A stretch of DNA of 64,000 nt from the NCBI GenBank assembly GCA_029953615.1, contig CP124529.1:4464501-4528500 (forward strand), read 5' to 3'. Below are positions 11,731 to 19,973 of the stretch, piece by piece. The first letter of the stretch is position 1. Each line of letters starts with the position of its first letter. The position numbers and the translations under genes are program-made. Source of the stretch: Pseudomonas putida. Lineage in GTDB: Bacteria; Pseudomonadota; Gammaproteobacteria; Pseudomonadales; Pseudomonadaceae. The notes under the pieces were generated by a model, which was not told the DNA's origin, ran no database searches, and saw only the letters and a list, made by a program, of their open reading frames with translations.

Positions 11731-11849
11731 GGGGCCGCGTTGCGGCCCTTCGCGGGCTTGCCCGCTCCCACAGGTGTGTCGCTGAACCCATGGTTTGCGC
11801 GATCCCTGTGGGAGCGGGCAAGCCCGCGAAGGGCTGCAAAGCAGCCCCC
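11731..11849. repeat. Inverted REP pair (GCGGGCTTGCCCGCTCCCACAGG type)
   Basis: Arms CGCGGGCTTGCCCGCTCC and its reverse complement are separated by about 40 nt and flanked by GGGGCCGC / GGGCTGC stems. It sits between czcA and the convergent MFS gene and may also stop transcription from both sides. Confidence 0.85.
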
Positions 11850-11855
11850 AAAATA

Positions 11856-13193
11856 TCAAACGGTACTACGGGCTCCGGGCCGCGCACTCTCCGTTCCCGC
11901 CTCATCATGCAACGAAATCCGCGAAGTTTCCGGCAACGCCAACCCACCCACCAACGCCACCAGTGCTATCACCACCAGGTAGAACGCCGGGGCCAGGCTG
12001 CTGCCGGTCTGCCCGATCAGCCAGGTCGCCACCAACGGCGCGGTGCCGCCAAACAGCGTATAGGCCACGTTGTAGGTAATCGCCGAAGCGGTATAGCGGG
12101 TACGGGTGGGGAAGCTTTCCGACAGCAATGCCGCCGTGACCACACCACTGCACAATGCCCCCACCGCCAGCAGGACCACCCCTAGCAGCGCGCCGGACAT
12201 CGAGCCGGAGCTGGCGAGCCAGTACGCGGGGAAAACGCACAGCATCACCCACAGGCAGGTAAAGCCGATGGTCTTGCGCCGCCCGACGCGGTCCGAGAAC
12301 GCGCCGGCCAGCGGGCAGCCGACGGCGGCGAACAGCAGGGCCACGGTGGTCACCAGCAGCGATTGCGCGCGGGTCAGGTTGCCGACCAGTTGCAGGTAGG
12401 TGGCGAAGTAGGTGGTGAACATGTAGAACGACAGCGCGGTCAGCGAAATGAAGGCCCCCAGGTTGCGGATCGTTCGGCCATGGTTGCGCAGGGTTTCCTT
12501 GAGCGGCGAATGTTCATGCTCGTTGCCCTGGGCAATGGCTTCGCGGAACGCCGGGGTTTCTTCCATGCGCCAGCGCAGGTACAGGCCGACCAGTCCCAGC
12601 GGGGCGGCGATCAGGAACGGGATGCGCCAGCCCCAGGCATTCATCGCTTCGACCGACAGGCTGGCTTCCAGGCCATAGGCGATCACCGCCGCGCAGGCAA
12701 AGGCGGAAAAGGTCGAGACCGGTACGAAGCTGCCATAGAAGGCGCGCTTGTCGTTGGGCGCGTGCTCCATCAGGTAGGCGCAGGCACCGGCATACTCGCC
12801 ACCGGCGGAAAAGCCCTGCAGGCAGCGCGCCAGGGTCAGCAGTGCGGGGGCTGCCAGGCCGATGCTGGCGTAGGTCGGCAGCAGGCCGATCAGGGTAGTG
12901 GAGCCAGCCATCAGCAGGATGGTCAGCGACAGGATACGCTTGCGCCCCAGGCGGTCACCCAGCGCGCCGAACACGATGCCGCCCAGCGGGCGCAGGGCGA
13001 AGGCTACGGCGAACACCGCAAAGGTCTTGAGCAAGGCCACACTGGCGTCTTCGCTGGCGAAGAACTGGCTGGCGATCAGGGTTGCGAGAAAGCCGTAGAC
13101 GGCGAAGTCGAACCATTCGACGAAATTGCCGATGGCCGAGGCGGCGATCACCCGGCGCAGGGTGGCGGGGGATACCTCGTGAGGTGCGGGCAT
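11856..13193 (-). CDS. MFS metabolite:proton symporter (ShiA/ProP-like)
   Basis: Inner-membrane importer of 445 aa with 12 predicted helices. Family marks: ASAIGNFVEWFDFAVYGFLA at the start, RPLGGIVFGALGDRLGRK between helices 2 and 3, and RCLQGFSAGGEYAGA in helix 4. These fit the metabolite:H+ symporter group (dicarboxylates, shikimate, betaine). The substrate cannot be read from sequence; a link to the aroQE genes 6 kb away is only speculation. The ATG at 13193 is preferred over 13214 because GGAGAG precedes it. Confidence 0.85.
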   Translation of the reverse strand: MPAPHEVSPATLRRVIAASAIGNFVEWFDFAVYGFLATLIASQFFASEDASVALLKTFAVFAVAFALRPLGGIVFGALGDRLGRKRILSLTILLMAGSTTLIGLLPTYASIGLAAPALLTLARCLQGFSAGGEYAGACAYLMEHAPNDKRAFYGSFVPVSTFSAFACAAVIAYGLEASLSVEAMNAWGWRIPFLIAAPLGLVGLYLRWRMEETPAFREAIAQGNEHEHSPLKETLRNHGRTIRNLGAFISLTALSFYMFTTYFATYLQLVGNLTRAQSLLVTTVALLFAAVGCPLAGAFSDRVGRRKTIGFTCLWVMLCVFPAYWLASSGSMSGALLGVVLLAVGALCSGVVTAALLSESFPTRTRYTASAITYNVAYTLFGGTAPLVATWLIGQTGSSLAPAFYLVVIALVALVGGLALPETSRISLHDEAGTESARPGARSTV

Positions 13194-13355
13194 GCGAGAG
13201 CTCTCCGGTTCCATTGGCAGGCATGATGAAAGTGGCGCGGTCGGGCCGTGCCATCATTGTTGTACTTGCCAGTAGATCGCCGGGCGCTGGAGGCCGCTTT
13301 GTCGAGGGCGACCTCGGGATGCCTGATTCAACCGAACATGATGGGCTGTCCCTGA

Positions 13356-13453
13356 TGGCCCTATCGCCGGCAAGCCAGCTCCCACAGGTACTGCACAAGC
13401 CTTGAGTGCGGTGCAAATTCTGTGGGAGCTGGCTTGCCGGCGATAGGGCCATG
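13356..13453. repeat. Inverted REP pair (CGCCGGCAAGCCAGCTCCCACAGG type)
   Basis: Nearly perfect arms ATGGCCCTATCGCCGGCAAG and its complement. It lies between the MFS start and the 3' end of the TonB receptor. The same subtype recurs at 47.7 and 53.6 kb. Confidence 0.85.
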
Positions 13454-13456
13454 CGC

Positions 13457-15607
13457 TCAGAAACGCATGTCCAGCGCCAGTTCGAAGGTACGCGGTGGCC
13501 CCATGTAGTACTGGCTATTGTAGGCCTGCTTGGCATACACCTCGTCGGTCAGGTTGCGTACCCGCCCGGTCAGCGTGGTGTGCTCATCCAGGCGGTAGCG
13601 GGCAAACGCGCCGAACAGGCTGTAGGCCGGGGCCTTCAAGCTGTTGGCATTGTCGGCATACACCGAGCCCACGTAGCGCCCGTCAGCCCCCACCGACCAC
13701 GCCGGGGTCAGGCTATAGGTCAGCCAGAGGTTGGCGACGTTGGCGGGTACGTTCACCGGTGCGTTGCCCTTGCGCGAAACCGATACGCCGTTGACTGCCT
13801 CGTTGAACGCGTCGTAATGCGCATCGACATAGGCATAGTTGGCCTCGGCCAGCAGCTTCGGCGTCACCTGCAGGCGCCCGGACAGCTCGACACCACGTGA
13901 GGTCTGCTGCCCGGCCTGGACCGTGAGGTTGGCGTCGTTGGAGTCGCGCACGGCAAAGTCCTTGCGCACGATCTGGTACAGCGCCAGCGTGGCCGCCCCG
14001 CGCCCGTCGAGAAAGTCGAACTTGCTGCCCACTTCCCACTGTTCGCCCTTGGACAGGTCGAACAGCCCGACGTTGGAGTAGGTCGCTGCTGCCAGCGAGC
14101 CGGCTGGCAGGTCGGCAGAGGTACTGTACTGCGCATAGACGCTGGCGGACGGCGTCAGCGCATAGGTCAGGCCGATACGCCCGGAAAGCGGTTCCCAGCG
14201 CCGTTCGAAGAACGCCGGCGAGGTTGGCGTTACCGCGCCGTAGTTGGTCACTTGCATGTCCAGGTAGTCGTAGCGCAGGGCAGTGAGCAGGGCCAGGCGT
14301 TCGGTGAGCTGCAGGCGGTTTTCGGCAAACAGCGCGCGGTTGGTCACCTCGTGGCGGCGTTGCTTGGTCAGGCCGGCATTCACCCCGGGGATGTCGTCGA
14401 AGCTGCCGGGGGCGAAGTGCTCGGCATCGACCACGTCGCTCCAGCTGCTCGAGGTGGGGTAGAGGGTCTGGCGCATGCGCGAGTACTCCAGCCCCAGTGA
14501 CCACTGGCTGGCCAGGCCGAACAGCTGGTTGTCGTGGCGCAGCTCGATGCGGTCGCCCAGCAGGTTCTGGTCGTGGCGTTGCAGGTAAGGGCTGCTGCGC
14601 CGTACCTTGCCATCGTCGGTGTAGCTGTAGCGTTCGAGGTTGCGGTAATCACGTTGGGCGTTGTAGTGGTACAGCGTGTTGTGCACGCTGGTGCTGTCGC
14701 TGAACTGGTAGTCAAGGATCGAGCGCAGCCAGCGTACCCGCTGCTCGTAGCGGCCGTCGCCGACGTTGTAGTTTTCAAAGCGGCGGCTGTTGGCGATTTT
14801 CATCGTGCTGCGCCCGGGCAGGATCGGCGAACCCCAGTAGGGGCTGTCTTCGCGGTCTTCCTGGTACTCCAGCGCCAGGGTGTGAGTGAGGTTGGGCGTG
14901 AGGTCGCTCAGCAACGAGAAGGCCAGGCTGTCGGTGTGCCGTTCGTTGCGGTCGACGTAGCCGTTGCCATGCCCGCGGCTGAAGTCCAGGCGCATGAAGT
15001 GGCGGGCATCGGCGGGGTTGCTGGCCAGTGCCTGGTTGATGCCGAACGCCACTTCGCTGTCGTCGAAGCTGCCAAGGCGGATACGGCCGTCGAGGGTTTG
15101 CTGATCGCGGCCGGCCAATTTGGTGATGTAGTTGATCGAGCCGCCCACCGCGCCCGCACCGTGCAGGAACGACGACGGCCCGCCAATCAGTTCGACGCGG
15201 TCGAGTACCCAGGCATCCACTGGCCGGGTGGCGCTGCTGTAGCCCAGGTTTATGCCGTTGTACAACTGGGTAACCTGGTTCTGGGTGAAGCCACGATAGG
15301 CGACGAAGCCGCCGAAGCCAGGGTTGGCCGAGGCGTTGACGCCGGTCATGGCGTTGATCACGTCCTGGCTGTCGTTGGCGCCGCGTTCTTCGATCAGGTG
15401 GCGGTCCGAGACACTGACCGAGGCCGGCGTTTCCCGCGCGGTAAGGCCCAGGCGCGAGCCGGTGCGGATCGGCTCGTCCAGTTGCACGCCGCTGGCGGCG
15501 TCGCGTTCACCGTCGATGGTGGTGGCGCTCAGTTCTACCGGGGCAGCGTCCGCCCAGGCAAGGTTGCAGGTGCCCATGAGCAGCACCAGGGAGGTATTGC
15601 GAAGCAT
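13457..15607 (-). CDS. TonB-dependent outer-membrane receptor (possibly copper-linked)
   Basis: Outer-membrane gated channel of 716 aa. A signal peptide ends near AWADAAP. The plug domain starts with LGLTARETPASVSVSDRHLI and runs through GFVAYRGFTQNQVTQLYNG and VELIGGPSSFLHGAGAVGGS. The beta-barrel ends in the aromatic LDMRF signature. Its fold is of the siderophore-receptor type, but the next gene upstream is a DUF2946 protein, often found with copper-related receptors, so copper is a candidate substrate. The ATG at 15607 is used because GGAAGA precedes it; the open frame starts with TTG further up. Confidence 0.85.
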   Translation of the reverse strand: MLRNTSLVLLMGTCNLAWADAAPVELSATTIDGERDAASGVQLDEPIRTGSRLGLTARETPASVSVSDRHLIEERGANDSQDVINAMTGVNASANPGFGGFVAYRGFTQNQVTQLYNGINLGYSSATRPVDAWVLDRVELIGGPSSFLHGAGAVGGSINYITKLAGRDQQTLDGRIRLGSFDDSEVAFGINQALASNPADARHFMRLDFSRGHGNGYVDRNERHTDSLAFSLLSDLTPNLTHTLALEYQEDREDSPYWGSPILPGRSTMKIANSRRFENYNVGDGRYEQRVRWLRSILDYQFSDSTSVHNTLYHYNAQRDYRNLERYSYTDDGKVRRSSPYLQRHDQNLLGDRIELRHDNQLFGLASQWSLGLEYSRMRQTLYPTSSSWSDVVDAEHFAPGSFDDIPGVNAGLTKQRRHEVTNRALFAENRLQLTERLALLTALRYDYLDMQVTNYGAVTPTSPAFFERRWEPLSGRIGLTYALTPSASVYAQYSTSADLPAGSLAAATYSNVGLFDLSKGEQWEVGSKFDFLDGRGAATLALYQIVRKDFAVRDSNDANLTVQAGQQTSRGVELSGRLQVTPKLLAEANYAYVDAHYDAFNEAVNGVSVSRKGNAPVNVPANVANLWLTYSLTPAWSVGADGRYVGSVYADNANSLKAPAYSLFGAFARYRLDEHTTLTGRVRNLTDEVYAKQAYNSQYYMGPPRTFELALDMRF

Positions 15608-15675
15608 GTTGGAGTGTCTTCCACGCAAAGGTCATGGCTGACCGCGAACGCGCAGTCAGGCGCGCCCGGCTCAGG

Positions 15676-16086
15676 TCAGGCGAAATGAAGTACGGCTGCG
15701 GGGAAGGTGGCAGGGGAGGCGCGGGGATTGAGTGCGGGGCGTTGATCGCGTGGCGGCGGTTGTGCCCAGCTGCGCACCACGATGGGCGAGCTGGCCACGG
15801 TTTGTGCCGGGGTGAACGACCAGCCGCTGCTGCTGAGCGGTACGGCCAGGCCGAACGAGGAGCACACCGGGCAGTCGAGCTGGGCCATGTGCTGATCGCT
15901 GCCGGCGCCATCCAGGTCGATGGCTACGCCGTGCTCGCTGTTGATCGAGCAGAAACCGCCTTCCAGTCCGGCCAGGCGCAGGCCACCCATCTGGCCATGG
16001 TGCAGGCCGCACAGCACAAGGCTGAACAGGACGCTGGCGTAGAGCGTCCAGGCGGTCAGCATGCGGGTGTGTCGGGTGGTTTTCAT
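15676..16086 (-). CDS. DUF2946-family protein
   Basis: A 136-aa protein with an N-terminal hydrophobic segment (WTLYASVLFSLVLCGL), then an His/Met-containing stretch (HHGQMGG) and QLDCPVCSSFG, the Cys pair typical of DUF2946. These small envelope proteins often neighbour copper-related TonB receptors; function unproven, metal binding is a reasonable inference. The ATG at 16086 is chosen since upstream codons run into a REP element. It is followed after 68 nt by the TonB receptor and probably shares its transcript. Confidence 0.75.
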   Translation of the reverse strand: MKTTRHTRMLTAWTLYASVLFSLVLCGLHHGQMGGLRLAGLEGGFCSINSEHGVAIDLDGAGSDQHMAQLDCPVCSSFGLAVPLSSSGWSFTPAQTVASSPIVVRSWAQPPPRDQRPALNPRASPATFPAAVLHFA

Positions 16087-16142
16087 GGCGGCGAATCTAC
16101 CATCCGGACGAACGGTCGGGTAGATCTTCGGGCTCAAGATTT

Positions 16143-16266
16143 TGGGGCTGCCTTGCAGCCCTTCGCGACACAAGGCCGCTCCTACAAAGGATCGTGTCAA
16201 ATTGCAGCTGACGCGATCCCTTGTAGGAGCGGCCTTGTGTCGCGAAAGGGGCGCAAAGCGCCCCCA
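16143..16266. repeat. Inverted REP pair (TCGCGACACAAGG type)
   Basis: Arms CTTCGCGACACAAGGCCGCT and its complement lie around a 45-nt spacer, with outer GGGGCTGC/GGGGCGC stems. It lies between the DUF2946 start and the ParA 3' end. Confidence 0.85.
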
Positions 16267-16274
16267 GGGTTCTG

Positions 16275-17051
16275 TCAGGCCGCACGCTCCAGTACATCCA
16301 GCAAATCGACAAACTCCAGCGCCAATTTATGCCGCGGCGCCAGATGCACCAGCGGCACCGAGGCCTGGTGCGATTCACGCATCTTGATCGAACTGCTCAG
16401 GTACACCGGCAGCACCGGCATGCCTTCACAGCGCAATTGCTCGAGCCGAGTCTGGTGCAGCGCGGTGCGCCCGGCGAACTGGTTGACCACCACACCTTCC
16501 ACCTGCAGGGCCGGGTTGTGGTCCTGGCGCAGTTCTTCGACCTCGGCCATGACGCAGTGCAGGGCCTGGCGCGAGAAGCTGTCGCAGTCGAACGGGATCA
16601 ACAGCCGCTCGGCCGCCACCAGCGCACTGAAGGTATAGAAGTTGAGCGCCGGCGGGGTGTCGATGTAGATCCGCTCGTAGTCCTCGCCCAGTTCCACCAG
16701 CAGCTTGCGCAGCTTGTTGATCTTGAACTTGCTCTCCAGCTTGCCTTGCAGGTCACTGAGGTCGGGGCTGGCGGTCACCAAGTGCAGGTTGCGGTAGCGG
16801 GTTTCGGTAATCGCCACCCGGTGCTTCTTGCCGGCAGCTGTCACTGGCGACAAGGTCTGGCGGAAGAAATCGGCGATGCCGGAAGGAATGGCGTCATTGA
16901 CCAGGCCGGTCAGGTAATAGGTGGCATTGGCCTGCGGGTCAAGGTCGACCAGCAAGGTTCGGTAGCCTTCGGCGGCACTGGCAGCGGCAAGGTTGCAGGC
17001 GATGCTGGACTTTCCGACACCACCTTTCTGATTGAAAACCACACGACGCAT
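16275..17051 (-). CDS. Orphan ParA-family ATPase
   Basis: P-loop ATPase of 258 aa of the ParA/MinD group. The deviant Walker A is QKGGVGKSSIACNLA, with LLVDLDPQANATYYLTG after it and YIDTPPALNFYTFSAL as Walker B. No ParB gene or parS site is adjacent, so it is not a plasmid or chromosome partition pair in this context; such orphans may position other cell structures. ATG 17051 is favoured over 17066 because GGATGAG stands before it and the fold starts at once. Confidence 0.85.
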   Translation of the reverse strand: MRRVVFNQKGGVGKSSIACNLAAASAAEGYRTLLVDLDPQANATYYLTGLVNDAIPSGIADFFRQTLSPVTAAGKKHRVAITETRYRNLHLVTASPDLSDLQGKLESKFKINKLRKLLVELGEDYERIYIDTPPALNFYTFSALVAAERLLIPFDCDSFSRQALHCVMAEVEELRQDHNPALQVEGVVVNQFAGRTALHQTRLEQLRCEGMPVLPVYLSSSIKMRESHQASVPLVHLAPRHKLALEFVDLLDVLERAA

Positions 17052-17166
17052 GAGACGCTCATCCATGAAATGAAAATGTCAGGTTGGGGTCAATCCTATG
17101 ACCGAAACACGACAATTTTATGACAAGGAATGTTACAACCCGCCCATTCATCATTGTTTCTGCCGA

Positions 17167-17259
17167 CCCTTTCGCGGGCATGTCCGCTCCCACAGGAAAT
17201 CTGCTGGCCTCAAGGGCGGCGCATTACCTGTGGGAGCGGGCGTGCCCGCGAAAGGGCCG
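17167..17259. repeat. Inverted REP pair (GCGGGC-CCCGCTCCCACAGG type)
   Basis: Arms CCCTTTCGCGGGCATGTCCG and the near-complement CGGGCGTGCCCGCGAAAGGG. It lies between the ParA start and the diguanylate cyclase 3' end. Confidence 0.85.
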
Positions 17260-17279
17260 GTACAGGCGAGGCAAGACGC

Positions 17280-18863
17280 TCAGCCAACAACTACCCGATT
17301 ACGCCCCTCCTGCTTGGCCCGGTAAAGCGCTTGGTCAGCTTCGCTCAACGCATCCCCCGGTTCGCTCTCGGGCTTGCCATCCCAGTGGGCCACCCCCAGC
17401 GACACCGTCACCGCGCCCACCGGCTCCACCGGTGTATCCTGCACCGTCACGCGCAGTCGCTCGGCCACCACCGCTGCAACGTCCAGGCTGGCCCCCGGCA
17501 ACAGCATCAGGAACTCTTCGCCGCCGGTGCGACACAGCAGGTCGCCCTCGCGGCAGCAGCGGCGCATCAGCTCGGCGAGCCGGCGCAGTACCTGGTCTCC
17601 CATTTCATGCCCATGGCAGTCATTTACCCGCTTGAAGTGGTCAACATCCAGCACGATCGCCGAAAACGCCCGGCCCTCGGCTTCCAGCAACGACAGGCTG
17701 AACTCCAGGCTACGGCGGTTGCCCAGCCCGGTCAGCGGGTCGGTCTGGGCGTCGCGGTTGAGCCGGCCGATACGTTCCTGCAGCAGGTTGAGCCCAAACA
17801 GCAGCGCGCGCTTGAGCTCGGCCGCCTCGAAGTACCAGGCCCGTACCCCATGCAGGCGCTCGGCAGTGCCGGCACGGTCCATCGAGCGGGCGCCGGCGGC
17901 AAGCTGCCACAACGGCCGGGCAATGGTCATGGCCAGCCACCACAGCAGCACGCTGCCCACCAGCGCCAACGGTACGGAGGTGCCGACCACGTTGAGAATC
18001 AGGTTGCTCAGCGGCCTCAACGTCTGAGTCAGCGGCTGCTGCGCCACCACGCCCCAACCGGTGCTGGGCACGGTGGCGAACCCGGCGAGCATTTCCACGC
18101 CGAGGCTGTTGGTCAACTGCCGGGTGCCGCTGCCCAGGGTCGTCAGCTGGTCGATCAATGCGTTCCCTTCAACCACCGTACCCACGCGCTGGCTGTCGGG
18201 GTGGTACAGCAGACGGCGGTTGCGGTCGACCACGTACAGGTAGGAACCGTCCTTGTAGAAGTGCTCGCCCAGCAGGCTGTTGAGGATGTTGTGTTCACGC
18301 AGGTACAGGCTACCGCTGACATATCCCAGATAGCGGCCATTGCTGTCGAAAATGGGCTGCGACAGCGCCACCACCAGGTTGTTGGCCGCCGTCACGTAAG
18401 GCGTCGATACCAGTGGCCCGCGCGCCTGCAGCGCCGCTTGAACACCGGGCGACTGCATGTGCTTGCCGACCAGGTGCCGCAACGGGGCGGGGGAAATCGC
18501 CAGCAGCACCCCGTTGGCATCGATCACGAATGTGGAGTTGAAGGCCAGGCTCTGGTTCAGGACGCGCTCGGTCTCTGCCTGCAGGGCGACGGCATCACCG
18601 AGCTGCCGGCCTTGCACGCCAGCGCTGAACGACAGCTGCTGCAGGGCGTTGCCGATAAAGGTCTCGGTGATGGTGGCCAGCTTCATCGCATACACCCGGT
18701 TGGCTTCCAGGGCTTGGTCGATCAGCAGCTGGCGCTGCACCCGGTAGCTGGCGAAATAGCTGGCGCACAACATGACCACGGCGGTAAGGGCGCAGAGCAC
18801 CAGAATGAGTGTGCGTAAATCCAGGCGCAATCCGTGCTTGGTGTGTGGCAATCCTGACCTCAA
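17280..18863 (-). CDS. Membrane diguanylate cyclase with periplasmic Cache sensor
   Basis: Makes cyclic di-GMP. Of 527 aa, a first helix (about 17-42) is followed by a periplasmic dCache-like domain to about 285, a second helix with a HAMP-like stretch to about 345, and a GGDEF domain from 375. The active loop is RTGGEEF (GGEEF at 447-451). An inhibitory I-site REGD sits five residues before it, so product feedback is expected. DVDHFKRVND binds metal/GTP. The start is TTG; a later TTG at 18851 is possible. The ligand is unknown. Confidence 0.88.
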   Translation of the reverse strand: MRSGLPHTKHGLRLDLRTLILVLCALTAVVMLCASYFASYRVQRQLLIDQALEANRVYAMKLATITETFIGNALQQLSFSAGVQGRQLGDAVALQAETERVLNQSLAFNSTFVIDANGVLLAISPAPLRHLVGKHMQSPGVQAALQARGPLVSTPYVTAANNLVVALSQPIFDSNGRYLGYVSGSLYLREHNILNSLLGEHFYKDGSYLYVVDRNRRLLYHPDSQRVGTVVEGNALIDQLTTLGSGTRQLTNSLGVEMLAGFATVPSTGWGVVAQQPLTQTLRPLSNLILNVVGTSVPLALVGSVLLWWLAMTIARPLWQLAAGARSMDRAGTAERLHGVRAWYFEAAELKRALLFGLNLLQERIGRLNRDAQTDPLTGLGNRRSLEFSLSLLEAEGRAFSAIVLDVDHFKRVNDCHGHEMGDQVLRRLAELMRRCCREGDLLCRTGGEEFLMLLPGASLDVAAVVAERLRVTVQDTPVEPVGAVTVSLGVAHWDGKPESEPGDALSEADQALYRAKQEGRNRVVVG

Positions 18864-18929
18864 GTGATGTGAAAACAGCTATTGAACGGGCATAACCTTA
18901 CGCGTTATGGCCGCAGTGGGGAACCGCGT

Positions 18930-19409
18930 TCAGGAGCCGGCCTTTTCCAGCGCGTCCAGTTCGTCCTCCACCTGTTGCATACGCTGCTCGGCCAAGGCCT
19001 GCACCTTCGCGTCGCGGGCGGTCTCGCGCATCAGGGCGGTAAGCTTGTCGCTCAGGCGCTTGCCGGCCTCGGTGTGTTCCATGGCACGGGCCTTGGCCGG
19101 GTCCTGGGTGGCCTCGACGATGGAGGCGAACTCGGCATCGCTGAAGTTCTTCTCGCTGTACAGCCGGAACAGGTCCTGGCGCTGGTCCTCGACGGTCAGG
19201 TGCTTGCGCAGCACACCCTGGATGGTCGCCTGCGACAGCTGCGGGTGCGTGCGGCCGAGCAGCGCAGCCATGCGCTCGATGTTGTGCGCGTAGGCATCCT
19301 GCAGTGGCAGTTGGGCCAGGATCTGTTCCTCCCGGGAGGGTTTCTGGTCGCAGGCGGTGATAGCGGCAGTCAGCAGCAGGGGCAACAGCAACTTCTGGAA
19401 GCGAGGCAT
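18930..19409 (-). CDS. Putative lipoprotein
   Basis: A 159-aa protein with a lipoprotein signal peptide (basic PRFQK, hydrophobic core, lipobox ITAC, Cys20 followed by Asp). The mature part is almost entirely alpha-helical and charged, with KAQ-type repeats of Ala, Glu and Arg. The Asp after the Cys hints at inner-membrane retention by the E. coli rule, which is less strict in Pseudomonas. I do not recognise a domain. It stands alone between a diguanylate cyclase and a divergent small gene. Confidence 0.75.
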   Translation of the reverse strand: MPRFQKLLLPLLLTAAITACDQKPSREEQILAQLPLQDAYAHNIERMAALLGRTHPQLSQATIQGVLRKHLTVEDQRQDLFRLYSEKNFSDAEFASIVEATQDPAKARAMEHTEAGKRLSDKLTALMRETARDAKVQALAEQRMQQVEDELDALEKAGS

Positions 19410-19597
19410 GGCGTGGCCTGGTTGGGCAGTGAATGCTACCGATTATACCGATGTCGGCAGGTGTGGCTGCGCTGACAAGTCAGAAAGTGCCTACAACGGT
19501 AACGCGCAGGTGATCGACGCGTTCATTTCAAAACCAGCCCGGCTTGCTTACCTTCCCAGGTGCTCGGATTTTTCAATGCAGCCAAGGGAGATTCACC

Positions 19598-19921
19598 ATG
19601 ACGCACATGGCCCTGTACAAACTCAAACTGCTGGACGAGTTCGAAGACCGCACAGACCTGTGGACCTTCGGTGATTTCGAGAACAGGTTGATGGACCTGT
19701 GGCGTGGGGCCACGCGGCATGACGCCAAAGGCATCATCAATACGGCACACAAGGAAAGGCGCTGGCCCAGGACCGTGAAGCGCTACCTGCTGACCAATTA
19801 CCGGGCGTTTGGCAATGTCAGCGCGGAGCTGGAGCGGACCTTTGCAGAGGTGGTGGCGGCGCTGAATGTGCAGGAGCGGGCGGAGTGGGGGTTGACGCCA
19901 GTTGGCAGTTCGGTCGCCTGA
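19598..19921 (+). CDS. Conserved hypothetical protein
   Basis: A 107-aa soluble protein, unrecognised. It contains an aromatic/acidic N-terminal half (ALYKLKLLDEFEDRTDLWTF) and a basic middle (HKERRWPRTVKRYLLTNYRA). ATG 19598 is chosen because AAGGGAG lies 7 nt before it. It stands alone, followed by a strong symmetrical terminator. Confidence 0.65.
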   Translation: MTHMALYKLKLLDEFEDRTDLWTFGDFENRLMDLWRGATRHDAKGIINTAHKERRWPRTVKRYLLTNYRAFGNVSAELERTFAEVVAALNVQERAEWGLTPVGSSVA

Positions 19922-19926
19922 TCGAT

Positions 19927-19951
19927 TTTGGGGCCGCCATGCGGCCCCAAA
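19927..19951. terminator. Bidirectional terminator hairpin
   Basis: Perfect 11-bp stem TTTGGGGCCGC-CAT-GCGGCCCCAAA between convergent genes (the small protein and OprD). The A and T ends make it usable in both directions. Confidence 0.75.
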
Positions 19952-19973
19952 GCCTTTCAGACCACGCGCTACC

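Noticed and set aside
16275..17051. Plasmid-type partition locus
   Set aside because: Only a ParA-like ATPase is present; no ParB gene or parS repeats adjoin it.
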